A DNA stretch of 64,000 bases from Ilumatobacteraceae bacterium (GCA_033344875.1 JAWPMO010000001.1:3435595-3499594); one strand, 5' to 3'. Shown: positions 18,048 to 26,922, counted from the stretch's first letter. The notes: generated by a model not told the origin, from the letters alone. Numbers and translations are program-made.

Positions 18048-20393
18048 TCAGCTGTCGAGTCCGTGGCCGACCGGCGCGGTCACGCCCTGTGCTTCGAGTC
18101 GGTCGATCTCGACCTCGTCGCGACCGATCTCGGCGAGCACCTTGCGCGTCGAGGTGCCGAGTGTCTCGCAACTCCCGAGTGCACGCGTTGACCGTGAGAA
18201 ATCGACGGTCCCCGCACTGCGATGGAACTGTTCGCCGTCGGGCAATGCGGCCGGTATGGACAGCCCGTTGGCTCGGGTCTGGTCGCTGCCGAGCATGAAT
18301 TGCCCGTGATCGATGCCGTCGGCACGGACGCATCCGAGGCCGGCGCCCACCAGCAATTCTTCCCACTCGTCGGCGCTGCGCTCACCGAGCGCGTCGCCGA
18401 TCGTGGCGACCAGTTCGGTGTCGTGCCGTCGACGTGAGGACTCGTCCGCGAATCGGTCGTCGTCGACGATGGCGACGTCGAGGAGTTCTGCGAATCGGCC
18501 GACGTCGCGGTCGGGAACGTAGACGAAGAGCCAGCCGTCGGCGGTCTCGTACAGACGGTGCAAGGCGTGGAACCCGTGTTGACCCTGGTCGGGCATCGGG
18601 CCGTGGTCGGACTTGCCGTCGTACTGCACGCTCCACCGGGACACCGTGTACGCCATCGACGCCAGCATCGTCGTCTCGACGTATTGACCGCGGCCGGTTC
18701 GCTCACGAGCCGAGAGGGCGAGCAGCGTTGCGGTCGCGCACGCCAATGCGCCCGCCGGGTCGGCGTAGGTGCGGTTGATGGGCGGGTTGTCCCGGCCCGC
18801 CTCGATGATCCCCGAACCGGAGATGGCGTTGGGTGACGAGTGGAATCCAGGTCGTCGGGCCCACGGTCCGCTCGAACCGAATGCGCCTCCGTAGACGTAC
18901 ACGAGACGGGGATTGAGTTCGGCCAGTTGCTCGTACCCGATGCCGAGTCGCTCGGGTACCCCGGGGCGGAAGTTGTGGAGGAACACGTCGGCCTGCCCGG
19001 CGAGGTCGTGCACGATCTGGAGGCCTTCGGGCGTCTTGAGGTCGGCGACGACGCTCTCCTTGCCGACCGTGCCCTTCTGGTAGACCGTGAGCCAGTTGCG
19101 TCGCGTGGGGTCACCGGCGGGGGGCTCGACCTTGATGACCCGGGCGCCGAGTTCGGCGAGGAGCGTCATGCCGAAGGGGGCGGCGTAGAAGTAGCCGAGT
19201 TCGAGCACGGTGATGCCCTCGAGCGGGGGCCGGCTGACCGGAGTGGTCGGCTCGGTCGCGGGCGTACGTACCGGTTCGAGGTTGCCGAGCACTTCGTCGG
19301 TGTGCGCGCCGAGCACGGGTTCGCCGACGCCGATGACCGACGGCGTGTCCGACATCTGAGCGATCGGCCCGATCTGGGTCGTCGTGCCGACCGTCGGTGA
19401 CTCGACCGTCGCCACGCGTCCGTTGTCGATCGCCTGCGGATGCAGGAGGAACTCTTCGGCGCTCAGGAACGGATCGCCGCCGATGTCGTTGGCGAGGAAC
19501 ACGTCCATCCACTTGTCGAAGGTGCGCTCCTCCATGCGGGCGGCGAGGATCGCGCGGACCCGTTCGAGGTCGGCCTCCGACGGGAGCAGGTCGGGCATGT
19601 GCTCGAGGCCGGGTTCGTCGAGGAGGTCGACGACGCCGAGCGCCGTCAGCCAGTTGCGGAACAGATGCGGCTGTCGGCTGCACATCTGGATGAATCGGTC
19701 GTCCTTGGTCTTGGCGGTCATGAAGGCGAGCGGCATGACACCGAAGATCCGGCCCGAATCGTCCACCTGATGGGTCCGGCTTCCGTGGCCGCTGATCATG
19801 TCGTACGAGACCAGGGCATGGAGGAGACTGGTGTGGACCCGCTGGCCCAGACCGCTCCGGGAACGTTCGAGCAGGGCAGCCATCGCACCCTGCGACGCGA
19901 GCATCGCTGCGCCGTACGTGGCGATCGGCACCGGGGTGAAGATCGGACCATCGCGGTATCCCTTGAGCGACGCCATCCGGCCGGACTTCGCGGCGACCAC
20001 GTGCTCGTGGCCGACGAGATCGGCCAGCGGTCCGTGCTCGCCGAAGCCCGTGATCTCGACGGTGATCAGCCGGGGGTTCAACTCGCTCGTTCGGGCGTGA
20101 CCGAGCCCGAGCCGCTCTGCCACGCCCGGCCGCATGTCGGTGATCACGACGTCGGCCCATGTGATCAGGGCATCGCGGGCGTCGGCGGTCGTCGCGTCGG
20201 TGAGGTCGAGCACGACGCTCCGTTTGCCGCGATTCCAGACCTTGAAGCCATCATGGACGCGATTCGGGTCACCGTCGGGCGACTCCACCTTGATCACATC
20301 GGCACCGTTGTCGGCGAACATCATGCCGGTCATCGAACCCGACATGTGTCGGCTGGCATCGACGACGCGGACACCCTCGAGTGCGGTGGTCAT
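18048..20393 (-). CDS. Tandem-domain type III (CaiB/BaiF) CoA-transferase
   Basis: A 781-residue protein made of two fused CaiB-type domains. Domain 1 begins LEGVRVVDASRHMSGSMTGMMFADNGADVIKVE; domain 2 begins near residue 390 with LEGITVLELGYFYAAPFGMTLLAELGARVIKVE. Type III enzymes normally work as interlocked dimers, moving CoA through a catalytic aspartate. Domain 2 has that Asp in YADPAGALA (about 544); domain 1 reads PIATYGAAM at the matching place (about 156) and has none, so only one half should be catalytic. The role is activation of a carboxylic acid to its CoA ester. The frame stays open to 21380, but ATG at 20393 fits the family and lies next to the promoter, so the 1110-residue form is rejected. 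It is divergent from a CitE-like gene. Confidence 0.9.
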   Translation of the reverse strand: MTTALEGVRVVDASRHMSGSMTGMMFADNGADVIKVESPDGDPNRVHDGFKVWNRGKRSVVLDLTDATTADARDALITWADVVITDMRPGVAERLGLGHARTSELNPRLITVEITGFGEHGPLADLVGHEHVVAAKSGRMASLKGYRDGPIFTPVPIATYGAAMLASQGAMAALLERSRSGLGQRVHTSLLHALVSYDMISGHGSRTHQVDDSGRIFGVMPLAFMTAKTKDDRFIQMCSRQPHLFRNWLTALGVVDLLDEPGLEHMPDLLPSEADLERVRAILAARMEERTFDKWMDVFLANDIGGDPFLSAEEFLLHPQAIDNGRVATVESPTVGTTTQIGPIAQMSDTPSVIGVGEPVLGAHTDEVLGNLEPVRTPATEPTTPVSRPPLEGITVLELGYFYAAPFGMTLLAELGARVIKVEPPAGDPTRRNWLTVYQKGTVGKESVVADLKTPEGLQIVHDLAGQADVFLHNFRPGVPERLGIGYEQLAELNPRLVYVYGGAFGSSGPWARRPGFHSSPNAISGSGIIEAGRDNPPINRTYADPAGALACATATLLALSARERTGRGQYVETTMLASMAYTVSRWSVQYDGKSDHGPMPDQGQHGFHALHRLYETADGWLFVYVPDRDVGRFAELLDVAIVDDDRFADESSRRRHDTELVATIGDALGERSADEWEELLVGAGLGCVRADGIDHGQFMLGSDQTRANGLSIPAALPDGEQFHRSAGTVDFSRSTRALGSCETLGTSTRKVLAEIGRDEVEIDRLEAQGVTAPVGHGLDS

Positions 20394-20433
20394 TGACGTC
20401 CCTCTCTCATCGAGCATTTCCGTGCTGGATGTG

Positions 20434-20462
20434 ATATCAATCATTGCTACAACACTCGACAA
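20434..20462 (-). promoter_or_regulatory. Sigma70-like promoter of the CoA-transferase with ATCATTGC site inside
   Basis: Reading on the minus strand, TTGTCG and TGATAT are 17 bases apart, 41 bases before the CoA-transferase start. The half-site ATCATTGC (20440-20447, plus strand) fills the spacer next to the -10, as expected for a repressor site. The same element could serve the divergent CitE gene. Confidence 0.45.
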
Positions 20463-20522
20463 TAGCCCATCGAGCGTTGGCGGATCCGCATCGTTGGATG
20501 GGCGTGACACGAAGGAGTCGCG

Positions 20523-21419
20523 ATGGTGCGACCGGTACGAAGCTTGTTGTTCGTCCCCGGGAATCGGACGGCGTGGATGCCCAAAGCGGCACGCGCCGGT
20601 GCCGATGCCGTCGTCTTCGACCTCGAAGGTGCTCTGCCTCCTGCCGAGAAGGACCAGGGTCGTCGGGCGGTGGCCGAGGTCGCCGAGTCGTGCGGTATCG
20701 ACCCGTCCCAGCCGGCCGTGATGGTGCGCATCAACGACGTCCGATCGGAACACTGGCGTCCCGATCTCGACCGGGTCGTCGTCGACGGACTTCACGCCGT
20801 GCTGCTTCCGCAAGTCGCCGGTCTCGACGACGTGGTCGAGGTCGACGAAGAACTCACCGCCATCGAGAGCCGGCGCGGTCTGCCACCGAACTCGATCGCC
20901 CTCGATCCGCTCATGGAGACGCCGCAGGCGATCCGTCAGGCGTACGAGATCGCCACCTGCTCGCCTCGAATCGCCTACATGGGAGCCGGTATCTCGAAGC
21001 GCGGTGACATCGCCCGCACCATCGGATACCGCTGGAGTGAGGAGGGCCTCGAGACGCTGTACTTCCGGTCGAAGGTGCTCCTCGACGTTCGCGCCGCCGG
21101 TGTCGTCAACCCGATCTCGGGAATGTGGGGCGGTATCGAGGATCTGGACGGACTTCGGCGGTTCGCCGAGCACACCGCCGGGCTGGGATACGAAGGACTG
21201 ATGGTGATTCACCCCAGCCATGTGTCGGTGGTCAACGAGGTCTTCTCGCCGCCCGACTCCGAGATCGAGTTGTGGACCGCGACCCTCGCCGCGATGGAGG
21301 AGGCGCACGAGTCCGGCAACGGAGCGATTCGCTTCCGCGGTGAAGTCGTCGATGAGGCGCACGTGCTCACGGCTCGCCAAGGTCTCGAGCGAGCTCGACG
21401 TCTGGGGGTCGTGCAGTGA
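20523..21419 (+). CDS. CitE-like HpcH/HpaI aldolase (copy 2)
   Basis: A 298-residue CitE-type lyase. It starts VRSLLFVPGNRTAWMPKAARAGADAVVFDLEGAL, the classical CitE opening, although the usual DLEDAV reads DLEGAL. Mg ligands are kept: Glu in DPLMETPQAIRQAYEIA (about 140) and Asp in YMGAGISKRGDIARTIG (about 166). The late motif GYEGLMVIHPSHVSVVNEVFSP is also typical. The stop overlaps the GTG of the GntR gene, so enzyme and regulator are co-translated. Expected chemistry is aldol cleavage of a CoA ester made by the divergent CoA-transferase. Confidence 0.92.
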   Translation: MVRPVRSLLFVPGNRTAWMPKAARAGADAVVFDLEGALPPAEKDQGRRAVAEVAESCGIDPSQPAVMVRINDVRSEHWRPDLDRVVVDGLHAVLLPQVAGLDDVVEVDEELTAIESRRGLPPNSIALDPLMETPQAIRQAYEIATCSPRIAYMGAGISKRGDIARTIGYRWSEEGLETLYFRSKVLLDVRAAGVVNPISGMWGGIEDLDGLRRFAEHTAGLGYEGLMVIHPSHVSVVNEVFSPPDSEIELWTATLAAMEEAHESGNGAIRFRGEVVDEAHVLTARQGLERARRLGVVQ

Positions 21420-22198
21420 CGGGGGAGCAGCTCCGTCAGCCCCGTCTGGCTGAACTGATCGCGGGCATTCTTCGCGATCGGATCATGGCCGGCGAGTACA
21501 GCGACGGCGACTTCCTGCCGAAGCAGGAGCAGTTGTTGACGGAGTTCCGAGTCAGCAAGCCATCGGTTCGGGAAGCACTGCGTGTGCTCGAGACCGAGGG
21601 ACTGATCGACGTCCGGCGAGGGAATCAGGGTGGTGCGATCGTCCACCGCCCTCAACCCCGTGATGCGGCCTACATGCTCGGACTCGTCCTGCAGAACAGG
21701 TCGGTGAGTGTGGCCGACGTCGGTCGAGCGCTCGTGCGTCTCGAACCGGCGTGCGCCGGGCTCTGCGCGGCCCGGCCCGACCGTGTATCCGCCGTGGAAC
21801 GACTCTCGGAGATCCACCGCCTCGCTGAGGAGTCGCTGATGGACGACATCGCATTCGTGGGGCACATGCGTCGGTTCCACGAGGTGCTGGTCGACGAGTG
21901 CGGCAACGAGACCATGAAGGCGGTCGTCGGAGTGCTCGAGGTGCTGTGGTCGACGCGCGAGCACGCGTGGGCCCAGTCGGCTGCCGGAACCGTCGAGTAC
22001 CCGGGGCGCGAGATTCGCGAGGCGGGTCTGCGGGCTCATGCCCGCATCGTCGACCTCATCGCAGCCGGCGACAGCTCGGGTGTGATCCGTCTCGCCGGGT
22101 CGCATCTCGCGGTCTCGCAGATCCATGCCCAGTCGGGTGCCGACGATGTGGTCGTCGATGCGACCGATCTGCGGGCGACGACCCACCGCCCGGGATGA
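21416..22198 (+). CDS. GntR regulator, FadR/FCD type (paralogue 1)
   Basis: A 260-residue repressor-type protein. A winged helix-turn-helix lies at about 10-75 (LRDRIMAGEYSDGDFLPKQEQLL, then VSKPSVREALRVLETEGLI and RRGNQGGAIVH). An FCD ligand domain follows, with metal-type histidines in MRRFHEVLVDECGNETMK and HARIVDLIAAGD. FCD regulators usually sense an organic acid or acyl compound, which fits the catabolic surroundings. The recognition helix is almost identical to that of the regulator at 37268, so both may bind the same AT-rich sites found before most operons here. GTG start overlaps the CitE stop. Confidence 0.93.
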   Translation: MTGEQLRQPRLAELIAGILRDRIMAGEYSDGDFLPKQEQLLTEFRVSKPSVREALRVLETEGLIDVRRGNQGGAIVHRPQPRDAAYMLGLVLQNRSVSVADVGRALVRLEPACAGLCAARPDRVSAVERLSEIHRLAEESLMDDIAFVGHMRRFHEVLVDECGNETMKAVVGVLEVLWSTREHAWAQSAAGTVEYPGREIREAGLRAHARIVDLIAAGDSSGVIRLAGSHLAVSQIHAQSGADDVVVDATDLRATTHRPG

Positions 22199-22230
22199 TC
22201 GTCGGCTCCGACGACGGCTCTAAAGACATA

Positions 22231-22263
22231 ATGATTGACAATCTCCTAATCATCTGACATTGT
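22231..22263 (+). promoter_or_regulatory. Promoter of the ABC binding-protein gene with ATGATT-N11-AATCAT operator
   Basis: TTGACA (22235-22240) and CATTGT (22258-22263) are 17 bases apart. The inverted repeat ATGATT (22231) / AATCAT (22248) overlaps the -35 and fills the spacer. It sits 51 bases upstream of the binding-protein ATG and just downstream of the GntR gene, a natural place for substrate-responsive repression. Confidence 0.55.
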
Positions 22264-22313
22264 GAGTTTTGCCGCTCGGCGTCCGCGGGCGACCGAACAA
22301 CAAGGGGGAAAGC

Positions 22314-24050
22314 ATGAAGAGGACCACTCCACGCTCGACTACTGCTCTCGCGATTCTGGCCACATGTGGCCTGCTCGTGGGCGCCTGCGGAGGTGACGAC
22401 GACACCGATGCGAGCCCGACGACGGAAGCGCCAGATGACGGTGGCTCCGCGAGCGAACCGACCGAAGAGCCCGCTGACGGCGGCGACTCCGGCGACGAAC
22501 CGACCGAAGAGCCCGCTGACGGCGGCGACTCCGGCGACGAACCGACCGGGGAGCCCGCCGACGAGCCCAGCTCGGACATCAATGCCGATACGAGTCGGCG
22601 ATTGCGTCTGATCGGCACCGCCGGCGTCCAGCAGCTCGATCCCGTCACGGGTGTCGTCCCCTGCGAGGTCGAGATGCTGCGATGGGTGTACGACTCGTTG
22701 ATCTACGCGCTTCCCGACGGCACGTTCGCTCCGGGCCTCGCCGAGTCGTGGGAGTCGCCCGACGAGAACACCTTCGTGCTCAACCTCCGAGAAGGCGTGA
22801 GCTTCCAGGACGGGACGCCGTTCGATGCCGAAGCCGTGAAGGCACATCTGGAGCGCGGCAAGAACGATCCGGCCTCTGCGATCTCCGGTCAGCTCGAGTC
22901 GATCGAGTCGATCGAGGTCACTGACGACCTGACGGTGGTGCTCAACCTGTCCCAGCCCCGTGCCGGCATCCTGCCTGCGGTCCTCGCCGACCGCGCCGGC
23001 ATGGTGCCATCCCCGACGGCCGTCGAAGCCGACGGTGACACCTATGGAGCGAACGGTGGCATCGGTGCCGGCCCCTACGTCTACGACAGCCACACCCCGG
23101 CCGAGGACATCCACGTCTCGGCGTGGGACGGCTACTGGAACCAGGATCAGCGCTTCCTCGCCGGCATCGACATGCTCGGCTCGGCGAGCGAGTTCCAGGT
23201 CGACCGGATCGAGAGCGGCGAGGTCGACTACTCGGCGATGAAGGACACCGATCTGCCCTCGGCAGTAGCCGGCGCCGAGCGTGGGGTCGTCGAGTACACG
23301 ATCACCCCATCGCCGCAATACTCCGAGATCTACATCAACTGGGAGATCGCACCGTTCGATGACATTCGAGTGCGTCAGGCACTCCAGCACGCCATCGACC
23401 GTGACCTGCTCACCGAGGTGCTCACCGAAGGCTCGGGTACGCCGGCGTACTCGCCCATCCCTGCCGACAGCTGGGCCCATGATCCCGGCGTCGAGGGCCT
23501 GTATCCGTTCGATCCCGAGAAGGCTCGTGAGCTGCTGGCCGAGGCCGGTTATCCCGACGGTGTCGATCTGACGGTCGGCCAGATCGAGCACCCGTACTAC
23601 ACGAGGCTCGCCGCAGCGGTGCAGGACATGGTCAGCGAGAGCGGCTTCAACTTCGAGCTCGAGTCGGTCACCGGCGCCGAGATCAACAACCGGTTGTACC
23701 AGTTGAAGGATCTGCCGGTCGCCATCACCGCCTTCCGCGGCACCTCCGACCCGGGTCTCATGCTCGAGCAGAAGTTCGCCTCGGACGCCAACTCGAACCC
23801 GGCCGGGACCACGGTCGACGGTATCGACGAACTGCTCGCCGAGGGCGCTGCCACCGTCGATCAGGACGCCCGGGCAGCGGCCTACCAGGAAGTCGAGCGG
23901 CTCGTCATGGAGAACGCCCTGTCGGTTCCGATGTTCCACAACGGTGGGCTGGTCGCCTACGTTCCCGAGTTCAAGGGCGTGGAGCGGGGGTACACGACGT
24001 GCCAGTTCGGCGACTTCGTCTCGGTGCCCGTCTACTTCGCCGCCGAGTGA
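22314..24050 (+). CDS. Peptide/solute-binding lipoprotein (SBP family 5) of ABC transporter
   Basis: A 578-residue exported protein. The lipobox LLVGAC near residue 25 follows a hydrophobic signal sequence. An acidic linker with a near-perfect repeated unit (EEPADGGDSGDEPT) spans about 30-85. The remainder is an SBP_bac_5 domain: WVYDSLIYALPDGTFAPGLAESWE, FVLNLREGVSFQDGTPF, VRQALQHAIDRDLL, and PFDPEKARELLAEAGYPDG are family hallmarks. It should capture a peptide or other small solute for the permease genes at 29305-33326, 5 kb downstream. AAGGGGGAAAGC precedes the ATG; the upstream in-frame start is rejected. Confidence 0.93.
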   Translation: MKRTTPRSTTALAILATCGLLVGACGGDDDTDASPTTEAPDDGGSASEPTEEPADGGDSGDEPTEEPADGGDSGDEPTGEPADEPSSDINADTSRRLRLIGTAGVQQLDPVTGVVPCEVEMLRWVYDSLIYALPDGTFAPGLAESWESPDENTFVLNLREGVSFQDGTPFDAEAVKAHLERGKNDPASAISGQLESIESIEVTDDLTVVLNLSQPRAGILPAVLADRAGMVPSPTAVEADGDTYGANGGIGAGPYVYDSHTPAEDIHVSAWDGYWNQDQRFLAGIDMLGSASEFQVDRIESGEVDYSAMKDTDLPSAVAGAERGVVEYTITPSPQYSEIYINWEIAPFDDIRVRQALQHAIDRDLLTEVLTEGSGTPAYSPIPADSWAHDPGVEGLYPFDPEKARELLAEAGYPDGVDLTVGQIEHPYYTRLAAAVQDMVSESGFNFELESVTGAEINNRLYQLKDLPVAITAFRGTSDPGLMLEQKFASDANSNPAGTTVDGIDELLAEGAATVDQDARAAAYQEVERLVMENALSVPMFHNGGLVAYVPEFKGVERGYTTCQFGDFVSVPVYFAAE

Positions 24051-24079
24051 GGCGTCACCTTCCCTGACCCCCACACCAT

Positions 24080-24119
24080 GGTCCTGGGTGCCGCGCGATC
24101 GTGCGAGGCACCCAGGACC
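24080..24119 (+). terminator. Perfect 13-bp hairpin after binding-protein gene
   Basis: GGTCCTGGGTGCC and GGCACCCAGGACC flank a 14-base loop, 30 bases past the stop of the binding-protein gene. There is no T-run, as is common for actinobacterial hairpins. It probably gives partial termination or 3' protection so that binding protein is made in excess over the enzymes downstream. Confidence 0.7.
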
Positions 24120-24143
24120 TGATCACATCACGAGGAGTTCCCG

Positions 24144-24860
24144 ATGTCGACCTTTGAACCTGAACTGACCGACCCGCGACTCCGAATCGCAGTGGCTCGC
24201 CGCATCCTGGCGAGAAACGGCTGCGAGAGCATGGTCGCCGGTCACGTGAGCGAGCGTGCCGATGACGACGGCTTCTGGGTCTCGCCGTTCGGCTACTTCG
24301 AGGAGACGACCCCGGACATGGTGATCAAGGCCGGTTTCGACCTCGAGCGCCTCGAAGGTGACTGGGAACCCTCACCGGCGATCCAGTTCCACGCCGCGAT
24401 CTACCAGAACCGTCCGGATGTGAAATCGGTGATCCACACGCATTCGCACTGGGCCTCGGTCGTTGCGACCCTCGGTCGGCCGATCGGGATGTACAACGTC
24501 GGATCGGTCCTGTTCTTCGACGATCAAGTGCTGCACGCAGACGACGGGACGAAGCCGCCCGTCGACGGGAACGAATTGGCCGCCGAACTCGGCGACAAGC
24601 GCGTCGTCATCGTGAAGAACCATGGTGCGATCATCGCCTCGCAATCCCTCGAGCAGTGCACGATCGAGGCGATGATGCTCGAAGTCGCAGCTCGATACCA
24701 CCTCGAGGCCGAAGCGGCGGGGGGGACCGAGTTCCCCGATGCCGAAGCGGAGCGCGGCAAGCTCGCCTATCGGCGGCATTTCATTCCCAACATGTGGGCT
24801 GCCAACGTCCGTCGAATCACGCGGTCCGATCCCGAGTTGTTCGGCGATGCGATCGGCTGA
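24144..24860 (+). CDS. Class II aldolase/adducin family protein
   Basis: A 238-residue protein of the FucA/adducin fold. Zinc-binding histidines are visible as HTHSHW (about 92-97) and in VKNHGAIIAS (about 156). Family members are aldolases for phosphorylated sugars, but also decarboxylases of aromatic diacids such as dihydroxyphthalate, and dehydratases. It is followed by a CitE-type lyase with a 14-base overlap, so both likely act in one pathway. It is related to the protein at 47174 by family only. The ribosome site GAGGAG lies 8 bases upstream. Confidence 0.9.
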   Translation: MSTFEPELTDPRLRIAVARRILARNGCESMVAGHVSERADDDGFWVSPFGYFEETTPDMVIKAGFDLERLEGDWEPSPAIQFHAAIYQNRPDVKSVIHTHSHWASVVATLGRPIGMYNVGSVLFFDDQVLHADDGTKPPVDGNELAAELGDKRVVIVKNHGAIIASQSLEQCTIEAMMLEVAARYHLEAEAAGGTEFPDAEAERGKLAYRRHFIPNMWAANVRRITRSDPELFGDAIG

Positions 24861-25779
24861 TCCAGCTCGACCACGAATCCGTTCCGCCCTCTTCCTGCCG
24901 GCCCAGCGAGCGGATTTTCTCGAGCGTGCCGGCGAACGCGATGCAGATGCCGTAATTCTCGATCTCGAGGACGCGGTGGCTGCGGCCGGCAAGTCGTCGG
25001 CACGAGCCAACGCTGCGATGTGGTTGTCGGAGCGTTCCCCCAGCACGCGCCCGTACGGCATGGTCCGCGTCAACTCGATCGACTCCGGGCTGCTCGACGA
25101 CGACCTCGACGCGGTGGTCGGCGCGAATCTGGAGGCGGTCCTCGTCCCGAAGATCCGCTCGGCCCACGACGTGAGGCTGATCTCCGACCGGTTGGCGTGG
25201 CTGGAGGGCCATCGCGGACTCCCGCTCGGACGGGTTGCGATCTGGCCGATCATCGAGACCGCCGACGCGATCGTGGCCATCGACGAAGTCGCTCGGGCCT
25301 CGAAGCGGGTGGCCTATCTCGGAGGTGGAACCTCGGAGGAGGGCGATCTCGCACGTGACATCGGCTTCGAGTGGACCGTCGCCGGATGGGAGACGCTCTA
25401 CATCCGCAGCAGGGTCCTCGTCGCAGCCCGATCGGCGGGCATCCACAATCCGATGACCGGTCTGGTGTCGACCCTGGCCGAACCGGCGGAAGTCGAGCAG
25501 TTCGCTCTGCAGGCTCGACAACTGGGGTACAGCGGCATGATGGTGATCCACCCATCGCACGTCGGGACGGTCAACGCGGTGTTCACCCCGTCCGAGGCGG
25601 ACGTCGTCAGGGCCGGCGCGGTCGTCCGGGCCCTCGCCGATGCGGCCCAATCGGGCACGGGGGCGGTCACGTTCGAGGGGCGGATGGTCGATGTCGCGAT
25701 GGGTCACACCGCGCGCCGTGTGTTGGACGATGCGGCACAGGTGCGCGAGAACACCTCGAGGCCCGACGGTGACGACTGA
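24847..25779 (+). CDS. CitE-like HpcH/HpaI aldolase (copy 3)
   Basis: A 310-residue CitE-type lyase. RSALFLPAQRADFL begins the barrel, AVILDLEDAVAAAGK is the canonical second strand, Mg ligands lie in WPIIETADAIVAIDEVA (about 137) and YLGGGTSEEGDLARDIG (about 163), and GYSGMMVIHPSHVGTVNAVFTP is the late motif. The frame is open from 24739, but ATG at 24847, overlapping the previous stop, gives the family length. Its stop overlaps the start of a broken CoA-transferase gene, so the ancestral operon probably encoded class II aldolase, CitE and CoA-transferase in that order. Confidence 0.9.
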   Translation: MRSADPARPRIRSALFLPAQRADFLERAGERDADAVILDLEDAVAAAGKSSARANAAMWLSERSPSTRPYGMVRVNSIDSGLLDDDLDAVVGANLEAVLVPKIRSAHDVRLISDRLAWLEGHRGLPLGRVAIWPIIETADAIVAIDEVARASKRVAYLGGGTSEEGDLARDIGFEWTVAGWETLYIRSRVLVAARSAGIHNPMTGLVSTLAEPAEVEQFALQARQLGYSGMMVIHPSHVGTVNAVFTPSEADVVRAGAVVRALADAAQSGTGAVTFEGRMVDVAMGHTARRVLDDAAQVRENTSRPDGDD

Positions 25780-25845
25780 CAGGCACTTTCCGGGGGCTCC
25801 GGGTGGTCGATCTCACCACCGGTATGGCGGGTCCGATGGTGTCGC
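25769..25845 (+). pseudogene. 5' fragment of a type III CoA-transferase, frameshifted and truncated
   Basis: From GTG at 25769, overlapping the CitE stop, the DNA reads VTTDRHFPG; after a run of five Gs the next frame reads LRVVDLTTGMAGPMVS. Removing one G joins them into MTTDRHFPG-LRVVDLTTGMAGPMVS, which matches the conserved start of CaiB-type CoA-transferases (L-R-V-x-D-L-x-x-x-x-A-G-P). Homology stops near 25845, about 20 bases before the end of the inverted LLM gene. So the gene was cut off, most likely by the rearrangement that brought that gene in. Confidence 0.65.
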
Positions 25846-25865
25846 GAGAACGCGGCGACGACCCA

Positions 25866-26807
25866 TCAGGTCCTGAAGCGACGATGGAATGCTTCGGCCC
25901 ACAGTCCGAAGACTTCCTCGGCCGATTCGGACGCAGCGACCGGTAGGCGCGCCACGAGGTCGGTGGCGCCGGCATCGACGAGCTGCTCGGCGACGGCCAT
26001 CGTCGACGGCACATCCCGGGAGCCGTCGGCGCCGGTCTGGGTGGGGAGGTTGCCGACGACCCGCAGTCCACCGGGATCTCCTCCTTCGTCCGTCATCATC
26101 CGACGCAGTCGTGGGAGGCTGGTCGCGAGATCGTCCGCGTCGTCGCCCCATGGAATCCATCCGGTCCCGAACCGAACGAGCCGTCGTGCGACGCGACGGG
26201 ACACCCGCCCGCTGATCCAGATCGGCACGCCTCCTGGCTGAACCGGCTTGGGCATCTGGTGGATGCGCTCGACCGTCGCGTCACCAGCGGTGATCGTCGC
26301 CGCCCGATCCCGCCACATCGTGGTGCAGAGGTCGAGACACTCGTCGAGCAGTCGCCCCCGGTCGTCGAACGGGAGGCCGGCCGCGTCGTACTCCTCACGC
26401 TGCCAGCCGACGCCGACCCCGATGTCGATTCGACCGTCGGCGAGCACGTCGAGTGTCGACAGCGATTTGGCGAGCACGATCGGGCGCCGCAGTGCCGCCA
26501 ACAGGACATGTGAAGCGAAACGAACGTTGGTCGTGCGTCCAGCGAGGAACGACATCAAGGTGACGGGCTCCAGCCAATGCCCGTCGGGTCCCGTCGGCTG
26601 TCGGCCACCGGCAACACCGCCGACTTCCGGCCGGGCGTACTCATCGAGCCGCTCACCGAATGCGACGTGGTCGGACACGACCAACTTGTCGATCCCGCTG
26701 CGATCCGCCGCTTCGGCATTGGCCAGGAGTCGGGCCCAGTCAGGGTGGTCGTCCTCCTGGAAATTCTGGAGATGAATCCCCAGCCGAGGAACAGGATGCC
26801 CGGTCAT
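25866..26807 (-). CDS. LLM-class F420-type oxidoreductase
   Basis: A 313-residue luciferase-like TIM-barrel protein. PRLGIHLQNFQ starts the barrel; LVVSDHVAFG (about 42-51), the strand FASHVLLAALRRPIVLAKSLSTLDVLADGRIDIGVGVGWQREEYDAAG (about 97-145), and GVPIWISGRVSRRVARRL are hallmarks of the F420-dependent subgroup (TIGR03619-like). These enzymes use F420 or flavin to reduce or monooxygenate small substrates. It is the only minus-strand gene between 20.5 and 35.4 kb; its 3' end lies about 20 bases from a truncated CoA-transferase fragment, suggesting it arrived by inversion or insertion. Confidence 0.9.
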   Translation of the reverse strand: MTGHPVPRLGIHLQNFQEDDHPDWARLLANAEAADRSGIDKLVVSDHVAFGERLDEYARPEVGGVAGGRQPTGPDGHWLEPVTLMSFLAGRTTNVRFASHVLLAALRRPIVLAKSLSTLDVLADGRIDIGVGVGWQREEYDAAGLPFDDRGRLLDECLDLCTTMWRDRAATITAGDATVERIHQMPKPVQPGGVPIWISGRVSRRVARRLVRFGTGWIPWGDDADDLATSLPRLRRMMTDEGGDPGGLRVVGNLPTQTGADGSRDVPSTMAVAEQLVDAGATDLVARLPVAASESAEEVFGLWAEAFHRRFRT

Positions 26808-26922
26808 CGAGAGCGGTCAAGCACTGAGACCCAGAGCGAGTTGCCGGGGCCGATGCGATCGGAATCGACCGAGATGAGCATGTTGCCTCCTGATGGACGT
26901 GAACGGTACGTCACAGAGATGT

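Noticed and set aside
18048-20393. Assignment of the tandem CoA-transferase as DddD (DMSP lyase)
   Set aside because: Only the two-domain layout with one active Asp is shared; there is no neighbouring DMSP transporter of the BCCT type and no residue evidence.
18048-21380. A 1110-codon frame extending the CoA-transferase upstream on the minus strand
   Set aside because: The extra 329 codons are antisense to the CitE-like gene, start with arginine/histidine-rich sequence, and the conserved CaiB start with a promoter just upstream lies at 20393.
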